Shown here: one piece after another, positions 40,989-50,034 of the stretch | Layout: every line of letters starts with the position of its first letter | Position numbering within the stretch: position 1 is the stretch's first letter | Assembly (NCBI RefSeq): GCF_001905005.1 | Contig: NZ_LWKZ01000024.1 | Location: forward strand, 713,299-777,298 | Direction: 5' to 3' | Length of the DNA stretch: 64,000 nucleotides | Source: Streptomyces sp. CB02923 | GTDB taxonomy: Bacteria; Actinomycetota; Actinomycetes; Streptomycetales; Streptomycetaceae | Made by a program: the position numbers and the translations under genes | Notes under the pieces: model-generated | What the model was told of the DNA's origin: nothing | The model's database searches: none | The model's input: the letters and a program-made list of their open reading frames with translations, nothing else

Positions 40989-41363
40989 ATGTTCGATGCG
41001 AAGCGGCTGCGGGACTTCTGCCTGGACTTCAACGGGGCGACCGAGGAGTTCCCGTTCCCGGGGAACCGGGAGGTGTGCACGTTCAAGGTCGGCGGGAAGA
41101 TCTTCGCGTTGACCAGCCTGGACGCCGAGCCGCTGACCGTGAGTCTGAAGTGCGACCCCGATCTGGCGGAGCGGCTGCGCGCCGCGCACCCCGAGATCGT
41201 CCCGGGCTACCACCTCAACAAGCGGCACTGGAACACCGTCTCGCTGGCCGGGGCGCTGGACGACCGGCTCGTCCTGGACATGATCGAGGATTCGTACGAC
41301 CTCATCGTGGCACGGCTGCCGCGTGCGCAGCAGCTCGTGCTCGACTGGCCGGGCCACGCCTGA
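40989..41363 (+). CDS. MmcQ/YjbR family protein
   Basis: A 124-residue protein of the CyaY-like/YjbR fold. Typical blocks are LRDFCLDFNGATEEFPF, TFKVGGKIFAL, VSLKCDPDLAERLRAAHP and the DNA-binding-like PGYHLNKRHWNTVSLAG loop. Members are often called DNA-binding, but a physiological role is not established. ATG 40989 fits the family start. It is convergent with the acyl-CoA synthetase pair. Confidence 0.92.
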   Translation: MFDAKRLRDFCLDFNGATEEFPFPGNREVCTFKVGGKIFALTSLDAEPLTVSLKCDPDLAERLRAAHPEIVPGYHLNKRHWNTVSLAGALDDRLVLDMIEDSYDLIVARLPRAQQLVLDWPGHA

Positions 41364-41391
41364 TCCCATGGCGCGCGACCCGGCCGTACCG

Positions 41392-43125
41392 CTATGTCCG
41401 GGCCGCCGTCCCCGCCGCTCCGGCCGTCCCCACCGCCGGCTCCTCCGACGCCGCCAGCCGCGCCGCCAGCCACTCCCGCAGTTCGATCTTCCGGACCTTG
41501 CCGCTGACGGTCATCGGGAAGGCGTCGAGGACGTGCACGTACCGGGGCACCTTGTAGTGCGCCAGGCGTGAGCGGCAGTACCGGGCCAGTTCGTCGCGGG
41601 TGAGGCCGTCCGCGGCGTCGCGCAGGATGACGCAGGCGGCGATCTCCTCGCCGTACTTGGCGTCCGGGACGCCCACCACCTGCACGTCGGCGACCTTGGG
41701 GTGGGTGTAGAGGAACTCCTCGATCTCGCGCGGGTAGACGTTCTCGCCACCCCTGATGATCATGTCTTTGATGCGGCCGACGATCCGCAGGTAGCCGTCC
41801 TCGTTCATCACCGCCAGGTCGCCGGTGTGCATCCAGCGCTCCGCGTCGATCGCCTCGTCGGTGCGCTCCGGCTCCTCCCAGTAGCCCAGCATCACGCTGT
41901 AGCCGCGGGTGCACAGTTCGCCCGGCTCGCCGCGCGGCACCGTCGCGCCGGTCACCGGGTCCATCACCTTGACCTCGATGTGCGGCAGCACCCGGCCCAC
42001 TGTGCCGGTGCGGTGCGCCAGGTCGTCGTCGCGCCGTGTCTGGGTGGAGACCGGTGAGGTCTCGGTCATGCCGTAGCAGATGGAGACCTCGGCCATGTGC
42101 ATCTCGGAGACGACCCGCCGCATCACCTCCTCCGGGCACGGCGAGCCCGCCATGATGCCGGTGCGCAGCGACGACAGGTCGTACGTGGCGAAGTCCGGGT
42201 GGTCCAGTTCGGCGATGAACATCGTCGGTACGCCGTACAGGGAGGTGCAGCGCTCCTCCTGTACGGCCCGCAGCGTGGCGGCCGCCTCGAAGGCGGGGGC
42301 CGGGATGACGATGCAGGCGCCGTGCGAGGTGGCGCCGAGGTTGCCCATCACCATGCCGAAGCAGTGGTAGAAGGGCACCGGCAGACAGATCCGGTCGTGT
42401 TCGGTGTAGCCGACGGTCTCGCCCACCCAGAAGCCGTTGTTGAGGATGTTGTGGTGGGAGAGGGTGGCGCCCTTGGGGAAGCCGGTGGTGCCGGAGGTGT
42501 ACTGGATGTTGACCGGGTCGTGCGGCGACAGCTCCTTCGCGCAGGCCGCCAGCTTCGCCTGCGGCACCGCGGCACCGGCCGCCAGCAGGCCGTCCCAGGT
42601 CGGGTCGTCGATGTAGACCACGTCGCGCAGGGCCCGGCTCTCGGCCCGTACCTGCTCGATCATCCGCCGGTAGTCGCTGCTCTTGTGCGCGACGGCGGAG
42701 ACCAGCACGCTCATGCCGGCCTGCTTGAGCACATACGCCAATTCGTGCACGCGGTAGGCGGGATTGATGTTGACCATGATGGCGCCGATGCGGGCGGTGG
42801 CGTACTGCACCAGCACCCACTCGGGGCAGTTGGGCGCCCAGATGCCGACCCGGTCGCCCTTGCGCACGCCCTTGGCGAGCAGGCCGAGCGCCACCTCGTC
42901 CACCGCCCGGCCCAGTTCCGCGTACGTCCAGCGGCGCCCGCCCGCCACGTCCACCAGCGCCTCGCGGTCGCCGAAGCGGCTGATCGCGCGTTCCAGGTCG
43001 GCGCCGATGGTGCGGTCGAGCAGCGGCCGGTCGCTCTCGCCCCGCGCGTACGCCTCCCGGTGGCGCTCCGTGCCGCTGTCCCGGGGTCCCGGCGGGTGGC
43101 TCGGCGGCCTGCTCATGTCGGTCAT
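41392..43125 (-). CDS. Acyl-CoA synthetase (AMP-forming, FadD type)
   Basis: A 577-residue adenylate-forming ligase. The phosphate loop is YTSGTTGFPKGATLSH (about residues 192-207), the adenine motif is SICYGMTETSP, the hinge TGDLAVMNEDGYLRIVGRIKD is present, and the catalytic lysine lies in PMTVSGKVRKIELRE. It activates a medium- or long-chain fatty or aromatic acid to its CoA ester. The ATG overlaps the stop of the second synthetase gene upstream (ATGA), so the two are co-translated. The regulatory context is a divergent LuxR gene. Confidence 0.94.
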   Translation of the reverse strand: MTDMSRPPSHPPGPRDSGTERHREAYARGESDRPLLDRTIGADLERAISRFGDREALVDVAGGRRWTYAELGRAVDEVALGLLAKGVRKGDRVGIWAPNCPEWVLVQYATARIGAIMVNINPAYRVHELAYVLKQAGMSVLVSAVAHKSSDYRRMIEQVRAESRALRDVVYIDDPTWDGLLAAGAAVPQAKLAACAKELSPHDPVNIQYTSGTTGFPKGATLSHHNILNNGFWVGETVGYTEHDRICLPVPFYHCFGMVMGNLGATSHGACIVIPAPAFEAAATLRAVQEERCTSLYGVPTMFIAELDHPDFATYDLSSLRTGIMAGSPCPEEVMRRVVSEMHMAEVSICYGMTETSPVSTQTRRDDDLAHRTGTVGRVLPHIEVKVMDPVTGATVPRGEPGELCTRGYSVMLGYWEEPERTDEAIDAERWMHTGDLAVMNEDGYLRIVGRIKDMIIRGGENVYPREIEEFLYTHPKVADVQVVGVPDAKYGEEIAACVILRDAADGLTRDELARYCRSRLAHYKVPRYVHVLDAFPMTVSGKVRKIELREWLAARLAASEEPAVGTAGAAGTAART

Positions 43126-45002
43126 CGGTGGTCTTCCTCTCGGTACTCGGCGGCGCCGCCGCCCTCTTCGGCGGTGCGCTCGCGCAGTTCCACACGGCGG
43201 ATCTTGCCGGAGACCGTCTTGGGCAGCTCGGCGAACTCCAGCCGCCGCACCCGCTTGTACGGGGCGAGCACCGCGCGGGAGTGCGCGAAGAGCTCCGCCG
43301 CGGTCTCCGGGCCAGGCTCCCAGCCGGCCGCCAGCACCACGTACGCCTTGGGTACGGCCAGCCGTACGGGGTCGGGCGCGGGAACCACGGCGGCCTCGGC
43401 GACCGCTTCGTGCTCCAGCAGTGCGCTCTCCAGCTCGAAGGGTGAGATCTTGTAATCGCTGGCCTTGAACACGTCGTCCCGGCGACCGATGTACGTGAGG
43501 TGGCCGTCGGCGTCGCGGGAGCCGATGTCGCCGGTGCGGTAGTAGCCGCCGGCCATCGCCTCGGCGGTGCGTTCCGGGTCGCCGTGGTAGCCGGTGGTCA
43601 GTCCCACCGGCCGGGCCGACAGGTCGAGGGCGATCTCGCCCTCCTCGGCGGGCCGGCCGGTCACCGGGTCCAGCAGGACGACCTCGAAGCCGGGGGTGGG
43701 GCGGCCCATGGAGCCCGGTTTGAGGGGCTGTCCCGGGGTGTTGGCGACCTGGACGGCGGTCTCGGTCTGCCCGAAGCCGTCGCGGATGGTGACGCCCCAC
43801 GCCTCCCGCACCCGTTCGATGATCTCCGGGTTGAGCGGTTCGCCGGCCGCGACGATCTCCCGTGGCGGGGTCTTCAGGGCCGTCAGGTCGGCCTGGATGA
43901 GCATCCGCCACACGGTCGGCGGGGCGCAGAAGCTGGTGACGCCCGCCCGGTCCATCTCGGCCATCAGCCGGGCCGCGTCGAAGCGGGTGTAGTTGTGGAT
44001 GAAGACGGTGGCCTCGGCGTTCCAGGGGGCGAAGAGGTTGGACCAGGCGTGCTTGGCCCAGCCGGGCGAGGAGATGTTCAGGTGGACGTCGCCGGGTTTC
44101 AGGCCGATCCAGTACATCGTCGCCAAGTGGCCCACGGGGTACGAGGTGTGGGTGTGTTCGACCAGCTTGGGGCGGGCCGTGGTGCCGGAGGTGAAGTAGA
44201 GCATCAGGGGGTCGTCGGCCCGGGTGGGGCCCGTGGGCTCGTACGTGTCGGTGAGGGTGTACGCGTCCTCGTAGGCGAGCCACCCCGCGGCGGCCGTCCC
44301 GGCGCCGCCCCCGACCGCGATCCGGGTGTAGTCGCCGGGGACGTCCGCGAACTTGCCGGTGTCCGCGCTCCGTACGAGCACGTGCCGGGCCCGGCCGCGC
44401 TCGACACGGTCGGCGAGGTCGAGCGGGCCGAGCAGCGGGGTGGCCGGGATGACGACGGCGCGCAGCTTCATGGCCGCGAGGGCGGTCTCCCACAGCTCGG
44501 CCTGGTTGCCGAGCATGACCACGATCCGGTCACCGGCCCGTACGCCCTGCGCGGCCAGCCAGTTGGCGGCCCGGTTCGAGGCGCGGCGCAGCTGATCGAA
44601 GGTGCGGCGGGTGTGGGTGCCGTCCTCCTCGACGATGTGCAGGGCGGTGCGGTCGTTGCCGTCGGCGATACGGTCGAACCAGTCCAGCGCCCAGTTGAAG
44701 TACGCGGGACGGGGCCAGGTGAAGCCCTCGCGGGCGCTGTCGTAGTCCTCGCGGTGGCGGAGGAGGAAGTCCCGTGCCGCACGGAACTCGGCGGTCGGGT
44801 CGGCGGACGCCGCGTCCGGGGCGTCCGTGGCCCTCGCCGTGTCCGGGGCGTCCGTGGCCCTCGCCGTGTCCGGGGCGTCCGCCACCCTCGCCGCGCCCTG
44901 GGCGTCCGCCGCCCTCGCCGCTCCCGCCCCTTCCGCAACAGGGGCAACCCCGCCCATACCGTCCGTACCACCTGTCGCACCTGTCATATCCGCGTCCGCC
45001 AT
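43122..45002 (-). CDS. Acyl-CoA synthetase, medium-chain (MACS) type
   Basis: A 626-residue AMP-forming ligase. A roughly 65-residue N-terminal extension contains a DAPDTARAT repeat (two 27-bp units at about 44821-44874, plus degenerate copies) and then a family N-terminus near FRAARDFLLRHREDYDSA. The P-loop reads YFTSGTTARPKLVEHTH, the adenine motif DGFGQTETAV, the hinge TGDIGSRDADGHLTYIGRRDD and the lysine motif LPKTVSGKIRRVELRE. Likely substrates are short- to medium-chain acids. First gene of a two-gene operon, divergent from a LuxR regulator. Confidence 0.92.
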   Translation of the reverse strand: MADADMTGATGGTDGMGGVAPVAEGAGAARAADAQGAARVADAPDTARATDAPDTARATDAPDAASADPTAEFRAARDFLLRHREDYDSAREGFTWPRPAYFNWALDWFDRIADGNDRTALHIVEEDGTHTRRTFDQLRRASNRAANWLAAQGVRAGDRIVVMLGNQAELWETALAAMKLRAVVIPATPLLGPLDLADRVERGRARHVLVRSADTGKFADVPGDYTRIAVGGGAGTAAAGWLAYEDAYTLTDTYEPTGPTRADDPLMLYFTSGTTARPKLVEHTHTSYPVGHLATMYWIGLKPGDVHLNISSPGWAKHAWSNLFAPWNAEATVFIHNYTRFDAARLMAEMDRAGVTSFCAPPTVWRMLIQADLTALKTPPREIVAAGEPLNPEIIERVREAWGVTIRDGFGQTETAVQVANTPGQPLKPGSMGRPTPGFEVVLLDPVTGRPAEEGEIALDLSARPVGLTTGYHGDPERTAEAMAGGYYRTGDIGSRDADGHLTYIGRRDDVFKASDYKISPFELESALLEHEAVAEAAVVPAPDPVRLAVPKAYVVLAAGWEPGPETAAELFAHSRAVLAPYKRVRRLEFAELPKTVSGKIRRVELRERTAEEGGGAAEYREEDHR

Positions 45003-45095
45003 GTGTCCTCCTCATTGCCGCACCGCCTACCGCCATCGTGTAATCAGTGACGCAGGTCTCACCACCCCCGAACGGGGGGAAGCGGAGGTTTCGGC

Positions 45096-45956
45096 GTGCG
45101 GGTCGAGTCAGAGTGTGGCGGGTCCCCGGAGTGTGGCGGATCCGTCGATGTACGGGCGGCGCTGCTGCGGCTGCGGCGGACGAGCGGGCTGCCGGTGGCG
45201 TTCGGGGGGCTGCGGTACGGCACGGGCCGCTACCGCATCAGCGAGCTGACGGGCACCAGATCCGCCGCGCTGCACGGACTGGCCATCCGGCACGGCAACG
45301 GCCTCGGCGGCAAGGCGGCGCTGCTCACCCGGCCCTTCGCGGTGACCGACTACCACTCCTCCGCCGTCATCAGTCACGAGTACGACGCCGCCGTGGCGGC
45401 CGAGGGCCTGCGTTCCGTGCTCGCGGTGCCGGTCGTCGTGCGGCGGCGGGTGCGCGGCGTCCTGTACGGGGCGATGCGCCACCCCGTACAGCTCGGCGAC
45501 CGCTCGCTGTCCGCCGCGATGGAGGCCGCCCGCGAACTGGAGCACGCCCTGCTGCTCCAGGACGAGGCGCAGCGGCTGCTGTCGGTCGCCCGGCAGCCGG
45601 CGGGCGCCGACCCGGCGGTCTGGGAGGAGGTACGGGAGGCGCACAGCGACCTGCGGGCACTGGCGCAGCGGATCGCCGACCCGGCGCTGCGCCACGAGAT
45701 GCTGGCGGCGTGCGGACGGCTGGCGGCGGCGTCCGCTCCCGGGCGCGGCCGGCGGGCAGGACCGGTGCTGGCTCCGCGCGAGGTGGACGTCCTGGCGTGC
45801 GTGGCCTCGGGCGCGACCAACGCGGTGGCGGCGGAACGGCTCGGGCTGCGCCCGGAGACGGTCAAGAGCTACCTGCGGTCCTCCATGCGCAAGCTGGGGG
45901 TGCACTCGCGGTTGCAGGCGGTGGTGGCGGCACGCCGGGCGGGGCTGCTGCCGTGA
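45096..45956 (+). CDS. GAF-LuxR family regulator
   Basis: A 286-residue regulator. Residues about 20-150 form a GAF-like sensor domain (GRYRISELTGTRSAALHGLA, then GEGLRSVLAVPVVVRRRVRG-like core). A C-terminal LuxR HTH spans about 220-280 (LAPREVDVLACVASGATNAV, then AERLGLRPETVKSYLRSSMR). GTG 45096 follows GGAGG. It is divergent from the two-gene acyl-CoA synthetase operon with only 94 bases between, so it probably controls that operon in response to a small acid or CoA ester. The early 45115-45145 region contains a direct repeat of GAGTGTGGCGG. Confidence 0.88.
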   Translation: MRVESECGGSPECGGSVDVRAALLRLRRTSGLPVAFGGLRYGTGRYRISELTGTRSAALHGLAIRHGNGLGGKAALLTRPFAVTDYHSSAVISHEYDAAVAAEGLRSVLAVPVVVRRRVRGVLYGAMRHPVQLGDRSLSAAMEAARELEHALLLQDEAQRLLSVARQPAGADPAVWEEVREAHSDLRALAQRIADPALRHEMLAACGRLAAASAPGRGRRAGPVLAPREVDVLACVASGATNAVAAERLGLRPETVKSYLRSSMRKLGVHSRLQAVVAARRAGLLP

Positions 45957-46122
45957 ACGGCGCGCGGTGAACAGCACGCGAAGTACGGCACGCGGTGAAC
46001 AGTCACGGTGAACGGCATGTGATGTGCGCTCCGCGGCGGAGCGGGGCCGGCCGGGCTGCCCGGCCGGCCCCGCTCGCAGGGCGTGGTGTCACGTGTGGTG
46101 CGTGGTGCCACTTGGCGTGGTG

Positions 46123-46470
46123 TCACCTGTGGTGCGGCTGGTAATACGAGCCGAGCTGCTGGTGGTAGTCGGGGTTGCCGAGGTGCTTCTCCTTGTCGAA
46201 CTCCGGAGAGTTCTTGATCTCTTCCTTGGTGCGCGAGACGTAGATCTTGCGCTCGGCGGTGTCCACGGACGCGATGACGCCGGCCGGCAGCAGGACGTGC
46301 TTGCCGAAGATCCACACACCGGTGTCGACCACGATCCAGGCGGAGCCCACTTCGTCGGAGTGCTTGTCGACCTTGCCGATGCTGCCGTCCGTGGCCTCGA
46401 CCTTGAACCCGACGAGGTCCGTGCCGGCGGTGTGGCCGGCGGTGGCCGAGTAGCCCCAGATGTCGGTCAT
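46123..46470 (-). CDS. PRC-barrel domain protein
   Basis: A 115-residue protein. The PRC-barrel core is recognisable (LVGFKVEATDGSIGKVDKHS, then SAWIVVDTGVWIFGKHVLLP and ASVDTAERKIYVSRTKEEIK), with an aromatic C-terminal tail (YHQQLGSYYQPHH). Such proteins often respond to stress or assemble on membranes and are found in many Streptomyces as stress-associated proteins. ATG 46470 has GGAAAGCTCC-type sequence on its coding strand upstream. Role unknown. Confidence 0.88.
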   Translation of the reverse strand: MTDIWGYSATAGHTAGTDLVGFKVEATDGSIGKVDKHSDEVGSAWIVVDTGVWIFGKHVLLPAGVIASVDTAERKIYVSRTKEEIKNSPEFDKEKHLGNPDYHQQLGSYYQPHHR

Positions 46471-46638
46471 GGAAAGCTCCTTCGCGCGATCGGGACGCGG
46501 AATTCGGGACTCGGAACAGGCGCCGGGTGCCCGGCCGCACACCGCCCAAACGGCGGTGCGGCACGGTGCGCCGCTTCCGGCCACCGCACCGCACCGCCGT
46601 ACCCCCGATCGCCCCGCTCGCTCCCCCGCTCGCCCCGC

Positions 46639-46821
46639 CTACTTGTCGGCGGTCAGCTTCCCCGCCGTGCCCCAGCTGTCGGTGGGCACCTCCTGTATCC
46701 AGATCTGCACGCTCTCGGCCGGTACGCGGTACGCGTCCACGAACGCGTCGGTGATCTGCCTGACCAGCTCGCGCTTGAGTTCGACGCTGCGCGGACCCTG
46801 CTGGACGGTGACGACGGGCAT
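46639..46821 (-). CDS. 4-oxalocrotonate tautomerase family protein
   Basis: A 60-residue tautomerase subunit. After removal of Met the catalytic Pro1 is exposed (MPVVTVQQGP), followed by RSVELKRELVRQITDAF and the ESVQIWIQEVP strand, a normal length for the hexameric 4-OT family. It could isomerise a 2-oxo acid enol in aromatic catabolism or be a promiscuous enzyme. It is encoded between a PRC-barrel gene and a LysR regulator with no clear pathway genes nearby. Confidence 0.9.
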   Translation of the reverse strand: MPVVTVQQGPRSVELKRELVRQITDAFVDAYRVPAESVQIWIQEVPTDSWGTAGKLTADK

Positions 46822-46936
46822 GGTGCGACTCCCTGGACGGCGGTGGCCGCCCGGCCGTTCCGGGCGCCTGTTCCGCAGGTCTTCAGTCCACCCCGGACGG
46901 GCCGCGCGACCAAGGAGCATCCCGCGCACGCTGCGA

Positions 46937-47863
46937 TCACGGATCGAGATCGTGCGCGGCGGCCGCGCAGGCCGTGAGCAGCGCGTCGAGGTGCTCGGGC
47001 GGCGCGGTGCGGTGCACGGCCAGCGACGTCGTCAGCGCGACGGGCGTACGGAAGGGGAGGAAGGCGATGCGCGGGGTGCGCAGTTGGCGGGCGTGCGAGG
47101 CGTACACCACGGTCCAGGACGGGTGGGCGGGCCCGGCGGCGCCGATCGCGGCCAGGCTGTCCTGGAGCGAGCCGGCCGGCGGTCCCGGTACGGACACGGG
47201 CTCGAATCCCGCGTCGTGGCAGGTGGTGAGGATGAGGTCGACGAGGGCGGGGTTGTTGCGGCGCGCGGTCAGCCGCAGCGGTACGGCGGCGAGGTCGGCC
47301 GGATCGACGCCCTGCGCCGCGCCGTTTCGCGCGAGGGGGTGCGTGGCCGGCAGGACGGCGACGAGCGGGTCGGGCCACAGCGGTACGCGGCGGAGCGCGC
47401 CGTCCGGGTCGCCGTCGTCCGTGCCGCGCACGAAGGCGGCGTCCAGGTCGCCTTTGGCCACCTGGTCCAGGCGCTCGCGTTCCGGCGTGGAGACCAGGTG
47501 GACGCCCAGGCCGGGGGCGAGGCGGGCCAGCGCGTCCAGAACCCGGTCCAGGTGCTCCCCCAGGCCGGTGCTCGTCCCCAGCCGCAGCGTGCTGCTCCGC
47601 GTGCCGACCAGGTCGGCGACGACGGCGAGCGCCCGTTCCTCGGCGGCCAGCAGGGCTCGTGCCGCGGGCAGAAAGCGTTCGCCGGCGGTGGTGAGCCGCA
47701 CCTGCCGCGCCGACCGGTCGAACAGGTCGGCCCCCACTTCCCGCTCCAGGCGCCGCACCTGCTGGCTGACCGCCGACTGCACGATGTGCAGCCGTTCGGC
47801 GGCCCGCCCGAAGTGCAGTTCCTGCGCGACCGCGACGAAATACCGCACCTGCCGCAGCTCCAC
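46937..47863 (-). CDS. LysR family transcriptional regulator
   Basis: A 308-residue regulator. The winged HTH is at residues 1-60 (ELRQVRYFVAVAQELHFGRA, IVQSAVSQQVRRLEREV) and the periplasmic-binding-fold effector domain spans about 90-300. GTG 47863 follows GGAGGGC. The same-strand gene upstream (Eis-like) ends 41 bases away, so the regulator may be transcribed from its own short promoter or read through. The downstream tautomerase and PRC-barrel genes are possible targets; inducer unknown. Confidence 0.92.
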   Translation of the reverse strand: MELRQVRYFVAVAQELHFGRAAERLHIVQSAVSQQVRRLEREVGADLFDRSARQVRLTTAGERFLPAARALLAAEERALAVVADLVGTRSSTLRLGTSTGLGEHLDRVLDALARLAPGLGVHLVSTPERERLDQVAKGDLDAAFVRGTDDGDPDGALRRVPLWPDPLVAVLPATHPLARNGAAQGVDPADLAAVPLRLTARRNNPALVDLILTTCHDAGFEPVSVPGPPAGSLQDSLAAIGAAGPAHPSWTVVYASHARQLRTPRIAFLPFRTPVALTTSLAVHRTAPPEHLDALLTACAAAAHDLDP

Positions 47864-47903
47864 GCCGCCCTCCCCGTTTTCTGAGGTCCTTTCTACGGTT
47901 CTC

Positions 47904-49115
47904 TCAGTATTCCTCGCCGGTGAACGGCAGGTGGTCCGTCTCCAGCGCGGCGTCCAGCAGCCGGGCCGCACCCGGCGTACGTTCCTCGACGACTCCGGCC
48001 TGCACCAGCCGCCACAGCCGGGTACCGCCGAGGTAGCAGGACGCCAGGTCGCGTACGTCCAGCGCCAGGTCGGCCGGGCCGTCGGCGGGTCCGTACGTGG
48101 CGCCCGACGGGTCCGCCGTCAGCCGGAAGCGGCCGGCGTTGGCGGGCAGGGCGGCGTCCCGCACCTCCAGTACGAGGTCGGCGGGCGCGGCCCAGGAGCG
48201 GGCGGTCAGCGCCTGGGCCACGTCCACCAGCCGCAGCCACAGCGCGGGCCACTGGCCGGTGACGCGCACCTGGTCGCGGTCGGCGGCGAAGAGCAGCAGC
48301 GGGTCGTCGGCGGCCACCGCCCAGGCCCGTACCTTGCGTGTCAGGTCGATGGACGCGAGGTAGGACCAGAGCGCCGCGGCGGCCGGTGCGTCGGCCGCCG
48401 CCATCTCCACGACGGTGACGGTGTTCTTCTCCCCCACCCGGTAGACGACGTACCCGGCGGGGGGTTCGCCCTTGCCGCCGAGGACGACGATGCGCGAGGG
48501 GCCGTCCTTCGCGTCGTCACCGTCCTCGTCGCCGGAGAGCATCGCACGCCGCCACCAGGCCTCGTCGCGGGAGAGCCGCCCGCCGCGCCGCGCGCGGCCC
48601 GCCTCGTACAGCGGCGCGATCATGGCGATGGCGTCCGCCGGGGCGATCAGCCGCAGCGGGCGCCGGTCGGGCGTGATGCGCAGGTCCAGGGGCCGGGTGG
48701 TGTCGATCTCGACGGTGTACGCCTCGGTGGCCGGGCCGAAGCCGAAGCGGCCGTAGATCGCCTCCTCCGACGCCCACAGGCAGGCCAGCGGCCGGTTGCC
48801 GGCGGCGCAGCGGCGCCACAGTTCGCCCATCATGCCGGTCAGCACGCCGCGCCGCCGGTGGGTGGGCGCGACCGAGACGAAGTCCAGTTCGGCCGCGGGC
48901 AGTTCACCGCCCGGGACGGAGAGCCCCAGGCGGTGCGCCGCGGCGAAGCCGACGATCTCCTCGTCGGCGTACGCGCCCACCCGTTCGCAGCTCAGCAGCG
49001 CTTCGCGGTGGCGTTTGCGGGTGGCGTCGCCGGCCTTCTCGTGGAAGGCGAGATAGGCGAGATCGAGGGCCCGGTCGACGTGCGCTTCGGGGATGTCCCG
49101 TATGTCCGTGGTCAC
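47904..49115 (-). CDS. Eis-like GNAT N-acetyltransferase
   Basis: A 403-residue protein of the Eis (enhanced intracellular survival) family. The first GNAT domain has the acetyl-CoA loop in VAPTHRRRGVLTGMMGELWR (about residues 83-102). A second GNAT-like domain follows and a sterol-carrier-like C-terminal domain ends in FTGEEY, the C-terminal carboxylate being catalytic in Eis homologues. Mycobacterial Eis acetylates aminoglycosides at several amines; Streptomyces members may act on amino sugars, lysines or antibiotics. GTG 49115. Monocistronic as far as seen. Confidence 0.9.
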   Translation of the reverse strand: MTTDIRDIPEAHVDRALDLAYLAFHEKAGDATRKRHREALLSCERVGAYADEEIVGFAAAHRLGLSVPGGELPAAELDFVSVAPTHRRRGVLTGMMGELWRRCAAGNRPLACLWASEEAIYGRFGFGPATEAYTVEIDTTRPLDLRITPDRRPLRLIAPADAIAMIAPLYEAGRARRGGRLSRDEAWWRRAMLSGDEDGDDAKDGPSRIVVLGGKGEPPAGYVVYRVGEKNTVTVVEMAAADAPAAAALWSYLASIDLTRKVRAWAVAADDPLLLFAADRDQVRVTGQWPALWLRLVDVAQALTARSWAAPADLVLEVRDAALPANAGRFRLTADPSGATYGPADGPADLALDVRDLASCYLGGTRLWRLVQAGVVEERTPGAARLLDAALETDHLPFTGEEY

Positions 49116-49147
49116 CCGGGGACGCTAACGCCGTTCCCCTCGCGCCG

Positions 49148-49966
49148 TCACCCGGATTTCCGCGGCGGGCCACCGGGCCGTCTGCGGTCGCCGTAGTCCT
49201 CCCCGTACGGCTCGCCGTAGTCCTCCTCACCTCCGTCCGGGTGGTTCACGACGGTCCAGCTCACGGCCGACACCGCGGGTTCCAGCGACAGCCTGCTGAC
49301 CGCCTCTTCGAGGAGGCTGTCGTCGCGCCGCTCAGTGGTCAGCTCGGCGGCCACGGTGACCCGCGAAGGCGTACCGGCCTGCCGCGAGGTGCCGTCGTCA
49401 CGGCTGTGCACCGCCCGCAGCCGGAAACCCGGGCGGCTGACGGCCTGCACGACCAGCGCCCGGATGTGCGCCTCCTCGGGCTCGGTGCACACCGCCTCGA
49501 AGTAGTAGTCGGTCGCGACCTCCGCGCCGCCGCCGGGCTCCCGGTCCATCCGGCGGCCCAGGGGCCGCAGGACCAGGTTCGCGCCGACCACGCCGGCCGT
49601 GCCGAGCGCCGCGACCACGTACAGACCGGTCCCGGCCAGGGCGCCGACCGCGGCCGAGCACCACAGCGTGGCCGCGGTGTTCAGGCCGCGGACGTTCAGT
49701 CCGTCACGCATGATGACGCCGGCGCCGAGGAAGCCGATGCCGGAGACGATCTGCGCGGCGACCCGCGAACCGTCGTAGCCCGTGGTGCTGGTGGCGGCCG
49801 CGAAGCCGTACTGCGAGAGCAGGACGAAGAGCGCGGCACCGGCGGCGACCAGCGCGTTGGTGCGCAGGCCCGCCATCCGGGCGCGCCACTGCCGTTCCAG
49901 GCCGATGGCCGCGCCGAAGCCCAGGCCGGCGGCGATGTTGCCGGCCAGCTGCCACTCGTTGACCAT
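49148..49966 (-). CDS. mgtC: MgtC/SapB family membrane protein
   Basis: A 272-residue membrane protein. The MgtC domain (residues about 1-150) has the characteristic IAAGLGFGAAIGLERQWRAR start and the QIVSGIGFLGAGVIMRDGLN and RGLNTAATLWCSAAVGALAG blocks in four to five spans. The C-terminal ACT-like domain (about 160-245) and an acidic tail follow. It is downstream of the Mg2+ P-type ATPase mgtA (68-base gap), the expected operon. MgtC proteins help growth under low Mg2+ or modulate membrane ATPases. Confidence 0.94.
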   Translation of the reverse strand: MVNEWQLAGNIAAGLGFGAAIGLERQWRARMAGLRTNALVAAGAALFVLLSQYGFAAATSTTGYDGSRVAAQIVSGIGFLGAGVIMRDGLNVRGLNTAATLWCSAAVGALAGTGLYVVAALGTAGVVGANLVLRPLGRRMDREPGGGAEVATDYYFEAVCTEPEEAHIRALVVQAVSRPGFRLRAVHSRDDGTSRQAGTPSRVTVAAELTTERRDDSLLEEAVSRLSLEPAVSAVSWTVVNHPDGGEEDYGEPYGEDYGDRRRPGGPPRKSG

Positions 49967-50034
49967 GATCCGCGCTCCTCCTCGATGCGCCGGTGCGGGG
50001 CCGCCCGAGGGCGGCCCCCTTTCTCATCGGCGGT

